Position numbers and translations under genes: made by a program | Assembly: GCF_030410485.1 (NCBI RefSeq) | Contig: NZ_JAUHHC010000002.1 | Span: forward strand, 744,001 to 808,000 | From: Roseateles violae | GTDB lineage: Bacteria > Pseudomonadota > Gammaproteobacteria > Burkholderiales > Burkholderiaceae_C | Reading direction: 5' to 3' | Length of the DNA stretch: 64,000 nt | Part shown: positions 1 to 8,460 of the stretch, in pieces | Position numbering within the stretch: position 1 is the stretch's first letter | Layout: each line of letters begins with the position of its first letter | The notes under the pieces: model-generated | The model's database searches: none | Told to the model about the DNA's origin: nothing | The model's input: only the letters and a program-made list of their open reading frames with translations

Positions 1-1
1 G

Positions 2-1606
2 ATCTTCGTGCTGGCGCGCAAGCGCGAGCCGCTGCGCGTGCTGGCGCAGGCCTTGAAGGCGGCCGGCGTGCCGCATGCGGCGCCGGAGGAGCAGGCGCTG
101 CTGGACGCGCCCGATGTGCGCGATCTGCTGGCCCTGCTCGATGCGCTGGCCTCGCCGGGCCACAACCTGTCGCTGGCCCATGCGCTGCGTAGCCCGCTGC
201 TGGGCGCCGACGAGGCCGATCTGCTGCAGCTGGCGCGGCTGGCCGGCAGCGCGGACTGGCTCGACGCGCAGCCCCAGGAGCCGGGCCAGCGCCTGGCCTG
301 GTGGGCGGTGCTGCAGACCACCGACGAGGCGCTGAGCCCGGCGCTGCAGCGCGCGCGCCTGCTGCTGGAGCGCTGGGAGCGGCTGGGCCGCGAGCGTTCG
401 CCGCATGATCTGATCGACGCGATCGTGGACGAGGGCGATCTGCTGGCCCGCCTGGCCAGCGCGGTGCCCGGCAGCGAACGCCGCAGCCGCCTGCATGCGG
501 TCCATGCGCTGCTGGCGCTGGCGCTCGATCTGGACGGCGGCCGCTATGCCACCTTGTACGGCTTCGTGCGCGCGCTGAAGAGCCGCGCGCTGAAGCTGGC
601 CTGGCCGGCCGAGCCGCAGGCGGTGCAATTGCTGACCGTGCACGGCGCCAAGGGGCTGGAGGCGCGTGTCGTCTTCATGATCGATGCCGAGGCGGCGCCG
701 GCGCGCGCCGAGACGGCCACCCTGGCGATCGACTGGCCGGTCGACCGGCCCAGCCCGCGCCGCGTCGCCTTCCTCGCCTCCGAAAGCAAGGCGCCGCCGG
801 CGTTGCAAGCGCTGCTCGATGAGGAGAAGCAGCAGCGCCAGCGCGAGGAGCTCAATGCGCTTTATGTGGCGATGACGCGCGCGCGCTCGCGCCTGGTGCT
901 CAGCCGCACCATCGGCGCCCGCGCGCCGACGCAGCCGACCTGGTGGAGCCGCCTGCAAGCATTGGCGCAGCCGCTGGCCCGGCCGCTGCAGCCGGCCGAA
1001 GAAGTGGCGGCTATCGACCCGGTCGCGCCGGCGGCGGTGGCGCCGCTGCTGCTGAAGGAACTGCCGCGCTGGCAGCCGCCGCCCTCGCGCCGCATCGAGG
1101 CGCCGGCCTCGCGCGAGGCCGAGGACGAGGCGCAGGCGCGGCTGGGCGAGGCGATGCACCGCGTGCTCGAATGGGCCAGCGGCCCGCGCCAGGGCCAGCC
1201 GGTCGAGCGGCTGACCGCCGCGTCCGCGCAGATGTATGCGCTGGACGCCAAGCAGCGCGAGCGCTTGCAGCGCAGCATCGCTGCCATCCTGGGCAGCGAG
1301 GCTTGCGCGCCCTTCTTCGATCCGGCCCGGCTCGCCTGGGCCGGCAACGAGGTCGCGCTGAACTGGGAGGGTCAGGACATGCGCCTGGACCGCCTGGTCT
1401 GCCGGCATGCCGAGGAGGCCGGCGCGGCGCCGACTTGGTGGGTGCTGGACTACAAGCTGCACGGCGCGCCGGAGCAGAACGCCGAGTACCTGGCGCAGCT
1501 GCGCCGCTACCGCGGCGCGGTCCAGCAGCTGCAGCCGGGCGAGCCGGTGCGCGCCGCGCTGATCACCGCGCAGGGGCGGCTGATCGACTGCACCGACAGG
1601 CTCTGA
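2..1606 (+). CDS. RecB/AddA-type UvrD helicase-nuclease, C-terminal part (5' end outside window)
   Basis: The reading frame is open from the first bases, so the N-terminal helicase domain with Walker A lies outside the window. The visible 534 residues contain superfamily 1 helicase motif V (LLTVHGAKGLEA, about residue 210) and motif VI (ALYVAMTRARSRL, about residue 285). A RecB-family nuclease domain follows, with the expected metal ligands: His in GEAMHRVLEW, Asp in MRLDRLV and the DYK triad in WVLDYKL. Such proteins unwind and trim double-strand DNA ends for recombination repair. The arrangement fits AddA-like or UvrD-helicase-domain proteins of betaproteobacteria. The partner nuclease gene (AddB-like) would be expected upstream but cannot be seen. 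Confidence 0.88.
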   Translation: MFVLARKREPLRVLAQALKAAGVPHAAPEEQALLDAPDVRDLLALLDALASPGHNLSLAHALRSPLLGADEADLLQLARLAGSADWLDAQPQEPGQRLAWWAVLQTTDEALSPALQRARLLLERWERLGRERSPHDLIDAIVDEGDLLARLASAVPGSERRSRLHAVHALLALALDLDGGRYATLYGFVRALKSRALKLAWPAEPQAVQLLTVHGAKGLEARVVFMIDAEAAPARAETATLAIDWPVDRPSPRRVAFLASESKAPPALQALLDEEKQQRQREELNALYVAMTRARSRLVLSRTIGARAPTQPTWWSRLQALAQPLARPLQPAEEVAAIDPVAPAAVAPLLLKELPRWQPPPSRRIEAPASREAEDEAQARLGEAMHRVLEWASGPRQGQPVERLTAASAQMYALDAKQRERLQRSIAAILGSEACAPFFDPARLAWAGNEVALNWEGQDMRLDRLVCRHAEEAGAAPTWWVLDYKLHGAPEQNAEYLAQLRRYRGAVQQLQPGEPVRAALITAQGRLIDCTDRL

Positions 1607-1670
1607 GGGAGGAGGGCCGCGGGCCTCAAAAAGGCCTGCTCCGAATCCAGGCTAGAATGGCGGTCTTCGT

Positions 1671-1747
1671 CGGAGCGTAGCGCAGCCTGGTAGCGCATCT
1701 GCTTTGGGAGCAGAGGGTCGCGAGTTCGAATCCCGCCGCTCCGACCA
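1671..1747 (+). tRNA. tRNA-Pro (anticodon UGG)
   Basis: A 77-base cloverleaf with encoded CCA. The acceptor arms CGGAGCG and CGCTCCG pair fully, and the anticodon stem TCTGC/GCAGA encloses loop TTTGGGA, giving anticodon TGG at 1705-1707. The T-loop GTTCGAATC is canonical. A hairpin terminator follows after 14 bases. Confidence 0.96.
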
Positions 1748-1761
1748 AGACCTTTTCTCGA

Positions 1762-1790
1762 AACCCGCCTTCCGGCGGGTTTTGTTTTTT
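1762..1790 (+). terminator. Rho-independent terminator after tRNA-Pro
   Basis: Stem AACCCGCC / GGCGGGTT (1762-1769 and 1774-1781) with loop TTCC, followed by a T-rich tract to 1790. Confidence 0.85.
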
Positions 1791-1884
1791 GTAGAAGAGG
1801 CTCGGGCATCCCCCGACTCTTTGTGCGCGAGGTGGCAAGGACAATCCGCCGCTTCGGCTTTATCGAGCCGCATCAAGACTTGCC

Positions 1885-3882
1885 ATGGCCATCCCACACC
1901 TGACCGACGAGCAGACACGCAGCTGGACCCGCGCCCAAAAGGACGAGTGGTGGTTCAAGAACGTGTTCCGCGGCGACATGCCGCAGCTGACCCTCCGTTC
2001 CGGCCTGACCGGCTTCCTGCTCGGCGGCATCCTGTCCGCCACGGGCCTGTACATCGGCGCCAAGACCGGCATCGCGATCGGCGTCGGCCTGACCTCGGTG
2101 ATCCTGGCCTTCGCGCTGTTCCGCATCCTGCACGGTGCCGGCATGGCCAAGGACTTCACCATCCTGGAGAACAACTGCACGCAGTCGATCGCCACCTCGG
2201 CCGGCTATGTGGTGACGCCGCTGTTCTCCAGCATGGTGGCCTACATGATGGTGGCCGACAAGGTCATCCCCGGCTGGCAGCTGGTCATCTGGATGATCGT
2301 CATCTCGCTGATCGGCGTGCTGCTGGCCTTCCCGATGAAGCGCCGCTTCATCAACGAGGACCAACTGCCCTTCCCGGAGGGCCGCGCCTGCGGCGTGGTG
2401 CTGGATTCGCTCTACACCGGCGAGGCCGGTGCCGGCATGTACAAGGCCCGGCTGCTGGCCAAGGTGGCCGGCCTGGCCGCCGCCTACCAGGCCCTGGTCA
2501 GCGACGGCTGGATGAAGCTGCTCCAGTTCAAGATCCTGCGCATGGACCAGTGGGCCGGCCTGAAGGAGCCCTGGACCTTCCATGAGCGGGTCGACCAGTA
2601 CTACTACGCCTGGGCCGTCAAGGCCGAGGCCTGGATGCCCAAGATCCTGGGCACCGACATCCGCGCGCTGGGCCTGCGCTTCACGCTGGACCTCGCGATG
2701 GTCGGCGTCGGCGGCCTGATGGGCATCGCGGTGGCGACCAGCTGCCTGCTCGGCGCCTTCATCAACTTCGTCGTGCTGGCGCCGATCATGATCCAGGCCG
2801 GAGACATCGTGCAGCGCGTCGCGCCCAGCGGCGCCATCGTGCCGATCTCGCGCGCCGAGATCGTCAACCAGTGGTCGATGTGGTGGGGCGTGGCGATGAT
2901 GGTGGCCGGCTCGCTGGTGACGCTGGCGGCCAAGCCGGAGCTGTTCACCGCCGCCTTCAAGTCGCTGAAGCGCAAGAAGAACGATGGCGGCGGCGAGGCC
3001 AAGGGGCCCGATCTGCTGGCCGACATCGAGGTGCCGCTGTGGGTGTCCTGGATCGGTGTGCCGGTGATGAGCGTCCTGGGCGCCTGGATCACCCATGCCT
3101 TCTTCGGCGTGCCCTTCCACTTGGCCATCGTCAGCCTGCCGCTGATCTTCCTGCTGACGGTGATCTGCACCAACTCGATGGCGCTGACCTCCTGGACGCC
3201 GACCGGCTCGCTGTCCAAGATCACCCAGTTCACGATGGGCGCGATCGACCGCAGCAATCCGGCCAGCAATCTGCTGCCGGCCGGCATGACCAGCGAGATC
3301 GCCTCCAACGCGGCCAATCTGCTGTCCGACATCAAGCCCGGCTATATGCTGGGCGGCAAGCCGCGCCACCAGGCGATCGGCCATGTGATCGGCCTGGTGG
3401 CGGGCGCGCTGACCTGCGTGCCGTTGTTCTTCCTGCTGTTCATGCGCCCCGATGCAAACGGCGTCGTCTCGGCCTCCAATATGGTCACCGAGCAGTTCGC
3501 CTTCCCGGCCGCAATCCAGTGGAAGGGCGTGGCCGAGTTGATCGCCAAGGGCGTGCAGGGCCTGCCGCTGTCGGCCATCATCGCGATGGCGGTGGCTGTC
3601 GTCGCCGCCATCGTGATCGAGGTGCTGCGCATCGTCACCAAGGGCCGCTTCCCGCTGTCCAGCGTGTCGATCGGCCTGGGCGTCGTGCTGCCGCCGGAAT
3701 CGACGCTGGCGATGTTCATCGGCGCGCTGCTGTTCTGGATCATGAGCAAGCGTTTCAAGGACGCCAAGAGCGCCGGCTACCGGCGCTGGGTCGAGGGCTG
3801 CGAGCCGATCTGCGCCGGCCTGATCTCCGGTGCGGCCCTGATGGGCATCGGCAATGCCATCCTCAACGTGCTGATCGCCTGA
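1885..3882 (+). CDS. OPT family oligopeptide transporter
   Basis: This 665-residue polytopic membrane protein has many hydrophobic segments from about residue 40 to the C-terminus. Its sequence type (for example GFLLGGILSATGLYIGAKTG near residue 45) is that of the bacterial OPT/YSL family, which moves oligopeptides or metal-chelate complexes into the cytoplasm by proton coupling. The length fits bacterial OPT proteins. The substrate cannot be told from sequence. The start is the ATG followed by AIPHLTDEQ. The gene stands alone between tRNA-Pro and tRNA-Arg on the same strand, with the tRNA-Arg beginning 18 bases after its stop. Confidence 0.9.
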   Translation: MAIPHLTDEQTRSWTRAQKDEWWFKNVFRGDMPQLTLRSGLTGFLLGGILSATGLYIGAKTGIAIGVGLTSVILAFALFRILHGAGMAKDFTILENNCTQSIATSAGYVVTPLFSSMVAYMMVADKVIPGWQLVIWMIVISLIGVLLAFPMKRRFINEDQLPFPEGRACGVVLDSLYTGEAGAGMYKARLLAKVAGLAAAYQALVSDGWMKLLQFKILRMDQWAGLKEPWTFHERVDQYYYAWAVKAEAWMPKILGTDIRALGLRFTLDLAMVGVGGLMGIAVATSCLLGAFINFVVLAPIMIQAGDIVQRVAPSGAIVPISRAEIVNQWSMWWGVAMMVAGSLVTLAAKPELFTAAFKSLKRKKNDGGGEAKGPDLLADIEVPLWVSWIGVPVMSVLGAWITHAFFGVPFHLAIVSLPLIFLLTVICTNSMALTSWTPTGSLSKITQFTMGAIDRSNPASNLLPAGMTSEIASNAANLLSDIKPGYMLGGKPRHQAIGHVIGLVAGALTCVPLFFLLFMRPDANGVVSASNMVTEQFAFPAAIQWKGVAELIAKGVQGLPLSAIIAMAVAVVAAIVIEVLRIVTKGRFPLSSVSIGLGVVLPPESTLAMFIGALLFWIMSKRFKDAKSAGYRRWVEGCEPICAGLISGAALMGIGNAILNVLIA

Positions 3883-3900
3883 GGCAAAATCGACATCTGA

Positions 3901-3977
3901 CTGACCGTAGCTCAACTGGATAGAGCAGCTGCCTTCTAAGCAGCAGGTCGGGGGTTCGAGTCCCTCCGGTCAGGCCA
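3901..3977 (+). tRNA. tRNA-Arg (anticodon UCU), probable island attachment gene
   Basis: A 77-base cloverleaf with encoded CCA. The acceptor arms CTGACCG and CGGTCAG pair perfectly. The anticodon stem GCTGC/GCAGC encloses loop CTTCTAA, giving anticodon TCT at 3935-3937. A tyrosine integrase of the type that uses tRNA 3' ends starts 171 bases downstream in the same direction, so the 3' end of this gene is the likely left attachment site (attL). Confidence 0.96.
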
Positions 3978-4090
3978 ATAATGCGAATCTGGTCGACTCA
4001 CGTAGGCGCGTTTGCCCTTGAAGGCCCAGTAATCATTGGCGTTTTCATGGCAGGTTGACGCACAAGGGATCTTTACATCGCAAGCAAGGT

Positions 4091-4148
4091 GGGGGAACAT
4101 TCGGGGGAACGGTAGTCATTTTCTACCCTTCCTGGAGTTTGTTCCCCC
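4091..4148. repeat. Three GGGGGAAC motifs before the integrase gene
   Basis: GGGGGAAC occurs directly at 4091-4098 and 4103-4110, and inverted (GTTCCCCC) at 4141-4148, touching the integrase start codon. The same spaced pair recurs at the right end of the island. Integrase arm-type binding sites, possibly also mediating autorepression of int, are the natural reading. That function is inference. Confidence 0.6.
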
Positions 4149-5390
4149 ATGCTGACTGATGCGGCTTGTAAGAATGCCTCTTGTCCCGAGGGCAAGACCC
4201 GCGTCCGCTTCCCCGATTCTGGCGGGCTCTACCTTGAAGTGACGCCGAACGGGTCCAAACGCTGGTTTGCGAAGTACCGATTCGGTGGTAAAGAGAAGCG
4301 GCTTGCTCTCGGTAGCTATCCAGACGTATCGCTGAAGTCGGCACGCGCTGGACGTGACGCAGCGCGCAAGACGCGCACAGAGGGTACGGATCCGGTTCAG
4401 CAGCGCCGGATCGAAAAGCTGGCAAGCGCGGTCTCTAGCACCGTCACTTTCGAGGCTGTCTCGCGCGAGTTTCACCGTGGCCGTGTAGGCGCGGTCAGCG
4501 CCCAGTACTCGGCCCGCTGGATTGAGCGCATGGAGAAGGATCTATTTCCCTGGATCGGTAGTCTTCCGTTGGCTGACATCACGGCACCGCTATTGCTCCA
4601 TACCCTACGCCGGGTGGAGGGCAGGGGAGCGAAAGAGACGGCGCATACGTTGCGTCAAACGGCCGGGCAGGTGTTCAGGTACGGGATCGCTACCGGGCGC
4701 TGCGAACGCAACCCTGCCACCGATCTGCATGGCGCCTTGATGCCTGTCATGGTTAAACATATGGCGGCCGTCTTGGAGCCCTCCAAAGCTGGCGAACTGA
4801 TGCGCAGCATCGCTGGCTATCCCGGTCAGCCAACTACAGCGGCTGCGCTCCTGCTGTCAGCGTTGTTGTTTCAACGGCCTGCCAACATCCGCATGATGGA
4901 GTGGGCTGAACTCGATCTTGAAGCGGCTTTGTGGACGATTCCGGCCGCCAAGATGAAGCGGACTGTTCATGGCAAGGTCAATGGCCGGCCGCACCTTGTA
5001 CCGCTACCCAGGCAGGCGGTTCACGCCTTGACCGACTTGAAGCCATTGACAGGTCACGGAGCTTTTGTCTTCCCGTCTCTGCTCACGGGCGAGCGTCCCA
5101 TGAGTGAAAACACCGTGAATACGGCGCTTCGTCGCATGGGCTACGGCAAGGATGACATGACTGCGCATGGATTCCGTTCCATGGCCCGGACCATCATCGC
5201 GGAGCGGTTGCCCGGCGTGTCGATTGACGTGATCGAGGCCCAACTTGCTCACGGGAAAAGCGGCCCCCTGGGTATGGCTTACGACCGCGCCGAATACATG
5301 GAACAACGCAAGAGGTTGATGCAAACCTGGGCGGACTACCTAGAGCATTTGCGTGATGGCGCCAAAGTCCATCCCATCAGAGCCGCCTGA
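4149..5390 (+). CDS. int: Site-specific tyrosine integrase (P4-type, DUF4102 N-terminus)
   Basis: This 413-residue recombinase integrates and excises the island at tRNA-Arg. The N-terminal 90 residues are the DUF4102-type arm-binding domain (GGLYLEV, KRWFAKYRFGGKEKRLALG), followed by a SAM-like core-binding domain and the catalytic domain. The catalytic set is visible: Arg in QRPANIR near residue 245, His340 and Arg343 in AHGFRSMAR, His368 in LAHGK and the nucleophile Tyr378 in MAYDRAEY. The length matches the family. The ATG at 4149 follows GGAG at 4134 and an inverted GGGGGAAC motif. It reads away from the tRNA, as usual for P4-like islands. Confidence 0.93.
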   Translation: MLTDAACKNASCPEGKTRVRFPDSGGLYLEVTPNGSKRWFAKYRFGGKEKRLALGSYPDVSLKSARAGRDAARKTRTEGTDPVQQRRIEKLASAVSSTVTFEAVSREFHRGRVGAVSAQYSARWIERMEKDLFPWIGSLPLADITAPLLLHTLRRVEGRGAKETAHTLRQTAGQVFRYGIATGRCERNPATDLHGALMPVMVKHMAAVLEPSKAGELMRSIAGYPGQPTTAAALLLSALLFQRPANIRMMEWAELDLEAALWTIPAAKMKRTVHGKVNGRPHLVPLPRQAVHALTDLKPLTGHGAFVFPSLLTGERPMSENTVNTALRRMGYGKDDMTAHGFRSMARTIIAERLPGVSIDVIEAQLAHGKSGPLGMAYDRAEYMEQRKRLMQTWADYLEHLRDGAKVHPIRAA

Positions 5391-5412
5391 GCGGCTAGCG
5401 GGTTGATTCTTG

Positions 5413-5579
5413 CCTTAGGGATCATTCCTTAGGCAGCATGTCCTAAGGAGCCTGCCTGCTGGGCGCTTCCTTAGGGAGTGGTTGCCAATGTGTTGCGTGC
5501 CGGCCGAACGGCCCCTAAGGGATAGCGGCCGACGCCTGCTGTACGTCTCTATGGATGCCTTAGGGCAAGCCCCTTAGGG
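5413..5579. repeat. Cluster of seven CCTTAGG(G) repeats
   Basis: The gene-free stretch 5391-5717 holds seven copies of CCTTAGG or its complement CCTAAGG: 5413-5420, 5427-5433, 5442-5448 (inverted), 5469-5476, 5513-5520 (inverted), 5558-5565 and 5572-5579. Most are extended to CCTTAGGG. Further single copies lie at 6489-6495, before the AlpA gene, and at 8196-8203, inside the RepA-like gene. Iteron-like clustering next to a replication operon suggests an origin or a regulator-binding array. No function is proven. Confidence 0.75.
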
Positions 5580-5587
5580 ATAGAGCT

Positions 5588-5657
5588 CGTACGTACGCGG
5601 GAGGCAGCGAGAATGCAGGTTGCCCATACGTACGTAGGTACAAGGCCCGTACGTACG
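5588..5657. repeat. Three CGTACGTACG-type palindromic repeats
   Basis: Self-complementary tracts CGTACGTACG (5588-5597), TACGTACGTA (5627-5636) and CGTACGTACG (5648-5657) lie between the CCTTAGGG cluster and the next gene. A shorter GTACGT lies at 5541-5546. The middle copy is 39-40 bases from the first and 21 from the third (start to start). They may bind a regulator or initiator of the island. Confidence 0.7.
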
Positions 5658-5717
5658 GGGCGCTGTATGGGATTGATGGACGCCCGCGGGACTGCGGATT
5701 GAAGGCAACAAGAATTG

Positions 5718-6398
5718 ATGACTGATCTTTCGCACTGGAACTTTGCCGCGAGGTTCACTGCCCGCGAGGCGGCCGCCTTGATCCTTGGCTATGAGCCGGA
5801 TGATGCTTGGAAACCCAATGCGGGTGTTAGTCATCGACTCTCCGTGGTGTACGAACGGATGAGGCATGACTTCGATGAAGTCGTGAGGAACTGTCGGCGC
5901 ATGCGCGAGGCGCGCAAGCCGGGGAACTTTGACATTCCAGCGTTTCTATCCGCAGGTCTGCTTATCAGCGAATCTCTCTATGCAGAGCTAAAGCGGCCAA
6001 TAACGGCTGCGCAGGACAACTTTATGCCGATCCGGCATGTGGAATTTGCAAAGTTTGACACTCAGGTGTTCAAGCGCAAGGCGATCCAGATCTGGGTCAG
6101 AAACAACAAGATGGACTCGGCATACGATTTTTCATCACCTGCTGAGCGGGACTTGACTAGAACGGAGGCAGCACAAGCTATCGAGATCGACCCGGCCGAC
6201 CTGCCGGACGAACTTCATGCGGCCAACATCGCATTTCGGGCGGTGACGAACGGGCATGGCGACCCTGAAGCCACGTTCAAGAACCGACTGATGCAGTACC
6301 TGCGCGCCAATTTCGACTTCTCGGACGAGGCCGTGCAACGCATCGCGACGGTTGCCAACCCCGACAAGAGCGCCGGCCGCAGGAAACGGGCGGCCTAA
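5718..6398 (+). CDS. Island hypothetical protein
   Basis: A 226-residue soluble protein without signal peptide or membrane segment; I do not recognise the family. It begins MTDLSHWNFAARFTAREAAALILGYEP, a phrase resembling the start of other mobile-element proteins in which an ARFTAREAA segment forms a short helical domain. The C-terminus is basic (KSAGRRKRAA). The ATG at 5718 is preferred to the overlapping TTG at 5715. No clear ribosome-binding site is seen. The gene lies directly downstream of the repeat cluster 5413-5657, so it may be controlled by, or act on, that region. Replication or regulatory function would be a guess. Confidence 0.7.
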   Translation: MTDLSHWNFAARFTAREAAALILGYEPDDAWKPNAGVSHRLSVVYERMRHDFDEVVRNCRRMREARKPGNFDIPAFLSAGLLISESLYAELKRPITAAQDNFMPIRHVEFAKFDTQVFKRKAIQIWVRNNKMDSAYDFSSPAERDLTRTEAAQAIEIDPADLPDELHAANIAFRAVTNGHGDPEATFKNRLMQYLRANFDFSDEAVQRIATVANPDKSAGRRKRAA

Positions 6399-6542
6399 TG
6401 GCCGACCTATACAAACCCAGTATCCATGCGGCTTAGCGCAATGGTCTGGGTATTCTCGTTGGCCTATTGGCGGGCCATACCAGCTATTCCTTAGGTAGCG
6501 GTCAAGGAGACAGTGCGTCCACATTCACTCAACAGGACGCAC

Positions 6543-6791
6543 ATGCAACCTAACCCCCTCGAAGCCGCTCGCGGCAATGACCGCAACCCACAACCGCTGC
6601 ATGCGGTGCAACTGTCCGATGCGCTGCTGCGCATCCAAACCGTGGCGCAGGCAACAGGCCTGTCCGACGCTACCATCTATCGCAAACTAGCGGCTGGCGA
6701 GTTCCCCGAGCCGGTCCGGCTGGGCAAGCGTTGCACCCGCTGGAAGGCGGCCGACGTTCGCACCTGGATTCAGTCCCAAGGTGGCTGCTGA
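6543..6791 (+). CDS. AlpA-family DNA-binding regulator
   Basis: An 82-residue protein with the MerR-like/AlpA excisionase fold. The helix-turn-helix segment LLRIQTVAQATGLSDATIYR is followed by the wing GEFPEPVRLGKRCTRWKAADVRTWI, the signature pattern of the family. AlpA proteins activate integrase or excision genes in P4-like elements, so this is probably the island switch gene. The ATG at 6543 has AGGA at 6534-6537. A GTG at 6513 in frame is possible but AAGGAGA sits only 2 bases before it. A CCTTAGG copy lies at 6489-6495 upstream. The stop overlaps the next start (TGATG). Confidence 0.85.
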   Translation: MQPNPLEAARGNDRNPQPLHAVQLSDALLRIQTVAQATGLSDATIYRKLAAGEFPEPVRLGKRCTRWKAADVRTWIQSQGGC

Positions 6792-7255
6792 TGGGCAAGC
6801 GATTCGACCGCTCCGTGCTGCCTGATCCGGCGGATTTCTATGGAAACGAAGGACTGGCGCTAATAGGGCCGGGTCTATGGAAAACCACCCGCTGCGTCTT
6901 CCACGGCGGCAGCGACTCTATGAGGATCTCCATGGAGAACGGCGCCTACCGTTGCATGGCTTGCGGCCAGTCGGGGGGAGACGTGCTTAACTACTACATG
7001 GAAGTCCATGGAGCCGAGTTCATGGAAGCTGCCGAAGCCTTGGCCGCAACGCTGGATGATGGCAAGCCCCAGCAACCACGGCGCAAAACCACGCTGACAG
7101 CAACTGCTGCGCTCGCGCAGATTCAGGCCGAAGCGTGGTTCGTTGCCTGCACGGCGCTGGCTACGGCCGATGCGATCAAGGAACCAGCGGCCCGGGCGCG
7201 GCTCATCGAGGCGTCCCGCACGATCCAAAACGTGATGCAGGAGTTCGCTGAATGA
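6791..7255 (+). CDS. CHC2-type zinc-finger (primase-like) protein
   Basis: A 154-residue protein whose N-terminal part carries the zinc-ribbon pattern of DnaG-type primases: Cys and His in RCVFHGG and the pair in YRCMACGQSGGD, followed by VLNYYMEVHG. The catalytic TOPRIM domain of a full primase is absent. Stand-alone CHC2 proteins of this size commonly precede RepA-like ATPases in integrated elements, where they probably aid replication initiation. The ATG at 6791 overlaps the stop of the AlpA gene, and its own TGA overlaps the start of the ATPase gene (ATGA), so the genes are translationally coupled. Confidence 0.83.
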   Translation: MGKRFDRSVLPDPADFYGNEGLALIGPGLWKTTRCVFHGGSDSMRISMENGAYRCMACGQSGGDVLNYYMEVHGAEFMEAAEALAATLDDGKPQQPRRKTTLTATAALAQIQAEAWFVACTALATADAIKEPAARARLIEASRTIQNVMQEFAE

Positions 7256-8460
7256 CGGCCATCACCAAACCCGATTGGGCCAAGCTGGACGCGGATCGTG
7301 CCAAGCAGGCATTGGCGGCGGCAGCCAAGCCAGGCTCCGAGGCTGACGGTGTTGTTCTCACTTGCGCAGCTTCCCTGAAGCCCGCGCCGGTGTCCTGGCT
7401 GTGGCCCGACTGGCTCGCACAAGGCAAGCTGCACATCCTGGCCGGCGCGCCGGGGCAGGGCAAGACGACAATTGCGCTTGCCCTGGCTGCAACGGTCACG
7501 ACCGGCGGGTACTGGCCTGATGGTACGCGCAGCGCAACCGGCAACGTGCTGATCTGGAGCGGTGAGGATGACCCCGCCGATACCTTGTTGCCCCGTCTGT
7601 TGGCAATGGGCGCGGACGCTAAACGAGTCCACTTCATCACCGGCGCTCGTATTGGCAATGAAGTCCTGCCGTTCGATCCGGCGCGGGACATGGCCCAGTT
7701 GTTGACGCAGGCGGAGAAGATCGGCGATGTGCGGCTGCTGATTGTTGATCCGGTTGTCTCTGCGGTGGCCGGCGACAGCCACAAGAACACGGAGGTCCGC
7801 CGCGCCATGCAGCCGCTCGTTGACCTCGGCGCAGCATTGAACTGCGCGGTGCTGGGGATCTCGCACTTCAGCAAGGGCGGTGCGGGCGGCGATCCCGCGT
7901 CGCGCGTCGTCGGCTCGATCGCGTTCACGGCGGTGGCGCGCGTCGTGCTGGTGGCCGCCAAGGTGCATAGCGAGGACGGCGAGGACCGACGTATTCTGGC
8001 GCGCGGCAAGTCCAACATCGGCCCGGACGATGGCGGGTTTGAATATCACATCGACCAATGCGAACCGATCCCCGGCATTCAGGCCAGCTGCATCGCCTGG
8101 GGTCAGGCCGTGGCCGGCTCGGCGCGTGAACTGCTGACCGATCCGACCCACCAGGACGCCGATGACAAGAGCGCGGTGGATGCCGCTGCTGATTTCCTTA
8201 GGGAAGTTCTGGCCGATGGGCTTGTGCCGTCCAACACGGTGAAGGACGAGGCCAAGAGCGCAGGAGTTTCGTTGGCGTCGATGCGGCGAGCGTCTGAACA
8301 GTTGCAGGTCATCAAGACCAAGGGCGCTGGCGGCGTCTGGTACTGGAAACTGCCGCACCTGAAGGGGCAAGGTGCTCATGTTGCTCAAGATGCTCAACCT
8401 TCCAACGTTGAGCAAGTTGAGCACCTTGAGCAACATGGGCAGGACTGCGAGGTGTTTTGA
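7252..8460 (+). CDS. RepA-like AAA ATPase (replicative helicase type)
   Basis: A 402-residue RecA-fold ATPase of the AAA_25/RepA type. Walker A is GAPGQGKTT near residue 64 and Walker B is LLIVDPV near residue 163. A conserved SHFSKGG lies near residue 205 and an arginine-rich RILARGKSNIG near residue 247. Related proteins are hexameric helicases that open plasmid or island origins. The start overlaps the CHC2 gene stop (ATGA). The last 30 codons contain an unusual nest of TTGAGCA/TGCTCAA repeats (8377-8437), and a CCTTAGGG copy lies inside the gene at 8196-8203. Together with its neighbours it suggests that the island can replicate after excision. Confidence 0.87.
   Translation: MTAITKPDWAKLDADRAKQALAAAAKPGSEADGVVLTCAASLKPAPVSWLWPDWLAQGKLHILAGAPGQGKTTIALALAATVTTGGYWPDGTRSATGNVLIWSGEDDPADTLLPRLLAMGADAKRVHFITGARIGNEVLPFDPARDMAQLLTQAEKIGDVRLLIVDPVVSAVAGDSHKNTEVRRAMQPLVDLGAALNCAVLGISHFSKGGAGGDPASRVVGSIAFTAVARVVLVAAKVHSEDGEDRRILARGKSNIGPDDGGFEYHIDQCEPIPGIQASCIAWGQAVAGSARELLTDPTHQDADDKSAVDAAADFLREVLADGLVPSNTVKDEAKSAGVSLASMRRASEQLQVIKTKGAGGVWYWKLPHLKGQGAHVAQDAQPSNVEQVEHLEQHGQDCEVF
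8377..8437. repeat. Nested inverted/direct TTGAGCA repeats at the 3' end of the RepA-like gene
   Basis: CATGTTGCTCAAG (8377-8389) is the exact reverse complement of CTTGAGCAACATG (8425-8437). Inside it TGCTCAAC (8391-8398) is the reverse complement of GTTGAGCA (8407-8414), and a further TTGAGCA lies between. The whole 61-bp block is one large interrupted dyad of a repeated heptamer, and could fold as a hairpin or bind a repeat-recognising protein. Confidence 0.8.

Noticed and set aside
1873-3915. 680-residue frame antisense to the OPT transporter
   Set aside because: His/Gln/Asp-rich low-complexity shadow of a high-GC gene; the plus-strand product is a clear membrane transporter.
5413-5657. 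CRISPR array
   Set aside because: Repeats are only 7-10 bases, occur in both orientations and are irregularly spaced.
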